Positions 61,704 through 64,000 of a DNA stretch of 64,000 nt are shown here, piece after piece. This DNA is from Symbiodinium natans (taxonomy: Eukaryota; Sar; Dinophyceae; Suessiales; Symbiodiniaceae): NCBI GenBank assembly GCA_905221605.1, contig CAJNDS010002387.1, positions 124,001-188,000 of the forward strand, in the 5' to 3' direction. The notes beneath the pieces were generated by a model. The model was not told where the DNA came from and ran no database searches. It worked only from the letters and a program-made list of their open reading frames with translations. Every line of letters starts with the position of its first letter. Positions within the stretch are counted from its first letter, which is position 1. Made by a program: the position numbers and the translations under genes.

Positions 61704-62730
61704 ATGGGGCGCGAGCGCCGCAGCTCCGATGAGGCATCACGAAAGCGGCGCCGTGCCGAGGGATCTGCGAAGACTCCGCCTCTGGGCATGGCGGCCGTTT
61801 TGCTGCCGACTTCTTCGGCAGCGGATGCTACTGGGGCAACGGGCACCGTGAAGAGTGCGGCAGGTGCAGCCTTGCAGCAATACCAGCTATTGGCCACGAG
61901 ACAAGCGCCAGCGGGAAGGAGAACAGTCAGCGACTCAGAATGATTCAAGCTGCCCTAGCTCTCCACTCAGTGATCCAGAAGAGCCGGTGGCATCTTCACA
62001 GGCGACAGGGGTTAATGAAGGGCTTTCTCCCACTCCGGGAGCTAGTCCACTGAACTCATCTCAGTCCTGTGATCGTAGCCGCTCTCCGCTGCCGAGACTG
62101 CGTAGGAGTGGAAATCTCGAGGATCAAAGCTTTGTTCGCCGTGAAGATTTGCCAGCTCTGGTAGCCGATCTCCTTAACGATCGGTTGCTTCATTCAGTCG
62201 TGTCCTTCTAGGGGACATTAGCAAGCTCCTTGCGAGGCACAGGTCTCACGCAGTGAAGGGGTGCCGAACTATCCAACTGCTTGCAGTACGGAACCGTGTG
62301 AGTTGCTCCCGAGAGGCCGCCGGTGCACGACTTGCAGGTGCTTAGAACAGATACTGAAATTTTGAAGGCAGTTGATGCCCTTTTGGGAAAGAATGGCAAC
62401 TTGTGGGAGTACTGGGCGGCCCAATGTGATTGTGACATTTACCCCCCCAACCACCTGCCACAACTGCTGCATCCCTCCACGCCCGCGTGAAGGCTGGGAG
62501 TGCAGGTTGTGTCTAAAGTCTAAAGGGGAACAAGGAGCTAAGTATCCTTGGGGCTGGTGGCCAAAAGGGGCCGGTGTAAAGTCACTGTCCAGGCCCAAGA
62601 CAAGCAAGGTAACCTTGTGCTTAAGGGTCGCAAGGGCAGCGTTTCTCAAGCGTTGATTCGCGCCCTGGTGCCATTTGTTGGAGCCGCTGCAGCGATCAAG
62701 GCAACCGATTCTGAGGCTGAATAGTTCAGG
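61704..62730 (+). pseudogene. Retroposed (processed) gene, frame broken
   Basis: Begins 54 nt after the relict leaders with ATG at 61704: MGRERRSSDEASRKRRRAEG. The frame ends at 61943, but the neighbouring + frame continues the style (SSPLSDPEEPVASSQATGVN, SQSCDRSRSPLPRLRRSGNL, REDLPALVADLLNDRLLHS) to 62211. Further + pieces follow in other frames: GDISKLLARHRSHAVKG, TCHNCCIPPRPREGWECRLC (a possible zinc knuckle) and GNLVLKGRKGSVSQALIRAL to a stop near 62723. There are no telomeric repeats or introns, as expected for a cDNA copy. Original function not recognised. A minus-strand ORF of 221 codons (62269-62934) overlaps, so the coding strand after 62220 is not beyond doubt. Confidence 0.5.
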
Positions 62731-62939
62731 TGCTGCCTGTGCTTGGCCAGTTTTTCTCAGAACTGGCGGCAGGTTTAATTCAGCTTGGAGAGACAAGGCG
62801 TGAGATGTTAAAATATTTGCCTCCATGAGTCCCTGCAAGTCCTTGACTGCTGCGCTGATTTCCAACTTCTTAGGTTGAGAAGCAAACCACTTGGAAGCTG
62901 CTGCTTCCAGCAGCTTCCAAGGGTGACAAGGCATCGTCT

Positions 62940-63345
62940 CCTTGAACCTCCATCAACGCCACTCTAAAAGCATGAGACAAGTGATCAAACAGGGGCGCTT
63001 CTCGAACAGTGACCTGCGCAGGGGAAGAAAAACAACACCGCCATTCATTGAAAACGAAAAAGGAACAAACACAGAAAAACAAAAAAGAAGCTCAGTTTGC
63101 CAGTTTTACAGGGGATTCGGCCATTGCCCGAGTTGCGTTGGCAATCGCCATGGCGCCCTCAGAGGTGGAGTCTAGGAGGTTGGCCATCCACTTACTGGCG
63201 GAAATTTCAAAGCTACTGCCAAAGGGTCACGCAATGCTGCCCCAGCATTGCCAAGATTTTCTTGGCCCAGCGGGCTTGCAGTTCGTCGAACTTTGGCAAA
63301 AAAGAGGCGTCAAACCAACAGCTCTGCTGCATAGAGAATGACTGG
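62940..63345 (+). other. Open + frame of unknown status
   Basis: Includes an A-rich stretch (63027-63092) and a frame FASFTGDSAIARVALAIAMA continuing to 63341. The minus strand is also open in parts, with text that could be the C-terminal region of the LINE (for example DSTSEGAMAIANATRAMAES). I cannot decide between them. Confidence 0.25.
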
Positions 63346-64000
63346 CTCCACTCTTTCGATGACTGTTGTCGCTAGCACAGGAGGAGGCGGTCCTGATTGA
63401 TGAGCCACAACCTCAAGCTCCTCGAACAAGGCTGCGCCAACTCTATCAACTGTTTTGCGCGGGTGACCAGCGAGAACTCGCTACCAAGCAAAACACCAAG
63501 GAGTTTATACTTCTCACATGCTAGGTGCTCTAGTGAAGGGGGCGGCGAATCAGAACAGGCCACGATAGCAGTTTTTGTTGGCCCAAAGTTGAACTCGGCA
63601 CCTGCTAGTTTGGAATAGGACTCCAATCCAAACAGAATGGCAAAAGTAGAATCCGCATCGGAAGCAAACGGTGCAAACCACATCGTCAATAAAGAGCATG
63701 GCTCCAAGAGGGTGGCAAGTGCTCCAAGCAGCGCGTCCTCTGCGGGTCTCCTCAAAGTATTCCTTTTTGTTGATCCAGCTACGCGGAAAAGCTTGCTTAA
63801 GCGCTACAAATCTCAAGTTTTGTTTCCGTTTTTGGTGGCACGGGATAAGCAGGTCTTTTGCAAGTCTGCAGAAAGGAGCTGCCTGGCTTGGGGCTGTGTT
63901 ACAAGGATCTGGGCGACATTCACCTTAAACAGGCCTGGTCGGGGCTATTGCAGCAGTTTCATCATGGCGAATGGGCCCTGGCGAGAGTATGGGCGTATGT
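63290..64000 (-). pseudogene. LINE-type reverse transcriptase fragment, frameshifted, runs off the window
   Basis: Non-LTR retrotransposon polymerase on the minus strand. One frame (63550-63816) contains CHPLGAMLFIDDVVCTV, with the F-x-D-D catalytic motif. The other (63372-63755) continues SDADSTFAILFGLESYSKLA, AEFNFGPTKTAIV and KYKLLGVLLGSEFS, i.e. the region after the active site. A third frame continues VIERVEPVILYAAELL and LQARWAKKILAMLG. At least two frameshifts make it inactive. The upstream part lies beyond 64000. Confidence 0.65.

Noticed and set aside
62269-62934. Minus-strand 221-codon gene
   Set aside because: No recognisable domain, and the + strand carries the leader-tagged ORF pieces; kept as uncertain and not annotated as a gene.
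1-64000. Assembly artefact producing the alternating telomeric repeats
   Set aside because: Exons of several genes are in order, on one strand and in frame across the arrays, which random misjoins would not give; individual array lengths may still be wrong.

Overview
The window is nuclear DNA of a dinoflagellate. Three sequence signs support this: the plant/dinoflagellate telomere heptamer (TTTAGGG/CCCTAAA) recurs in well over a hundred interstitial blocks; a six-copy tandem of the 15-nt relict of the dinoflagellate spliced leader (CCATTTTGGCTCAAG) lies at 61561-61650; and short exons are separated by introns with GT, GC or GA donors and AG acceptors. All recognisable multi-exon genes read on the + strand, as in dinoflagellate one-way gene arrays. 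No rRNA, tRNA, operon or CRISPR was found.

Layout. 1-5.3 kb: a type II membrane glycosyltransferase of family 92 (GT92/DUF23). 5.3-15.5 kb: telomeric repeats, short inverted-repeat elements, AGTA/TACT low-complexity DNA and orphan exon candidates. 15.5-17.45 kb: an exostosin-like GT47 gene whose six exons join in frame once introner-like introns are removed. 17.6-18.1 kb: a decayed second copy of the GT92 first exon, with a telomeric array inside it. 18.4-19.7 kb: exons with a membrane segment and a K/G/P-rich tail. 21.7-33.2 kb: exons of a formin FH2 domain, probably the same gene. 28.6-29.8 kb: repeat-poor DNA of unknown content. 33-46.5 kb: almost only repeats, with a few orphan exons. 46.5-56.2 kb: a beta-carbonic anhydrase domain spread over about eleven exons. 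58.2-61.3 kb: the start of a second carbonic anhydrase domain, in which the arginine of the C-x-D-x-R motif is glycine. 61.56-64 kb: relict spliced leaders, a retroposed and now broken ORF, and on the - strand a decayed LINE-type reverse transcriptase that runs off the window.

The most interesting feature is intron architecture. (a) Short introner-like elements of about 100-180 bp have inverted ends and lie between 4-8 nt direct repeats. The first two bases of the upstream repeat serve as donor (GT, GC or GA), while the element supplies the AG acceptor. (b) Larger introns are largely telomeric repeat and are often orientation-sorted: TTTAGGG downstream of an exon and CCCTAAA upstream of the next. 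The transcript would carry complementary UUUAGGG and CCCUAAA arms that could fold the intron into a hairpin and bring the splice sites together. This made most exons readable by eye.

Limits: exon joins come from reading frame and family conservation, not from transcripts. Ends marked approximate are not resolved. Long ORFs that translate telomeric or trinucleotide repeats were discarded.
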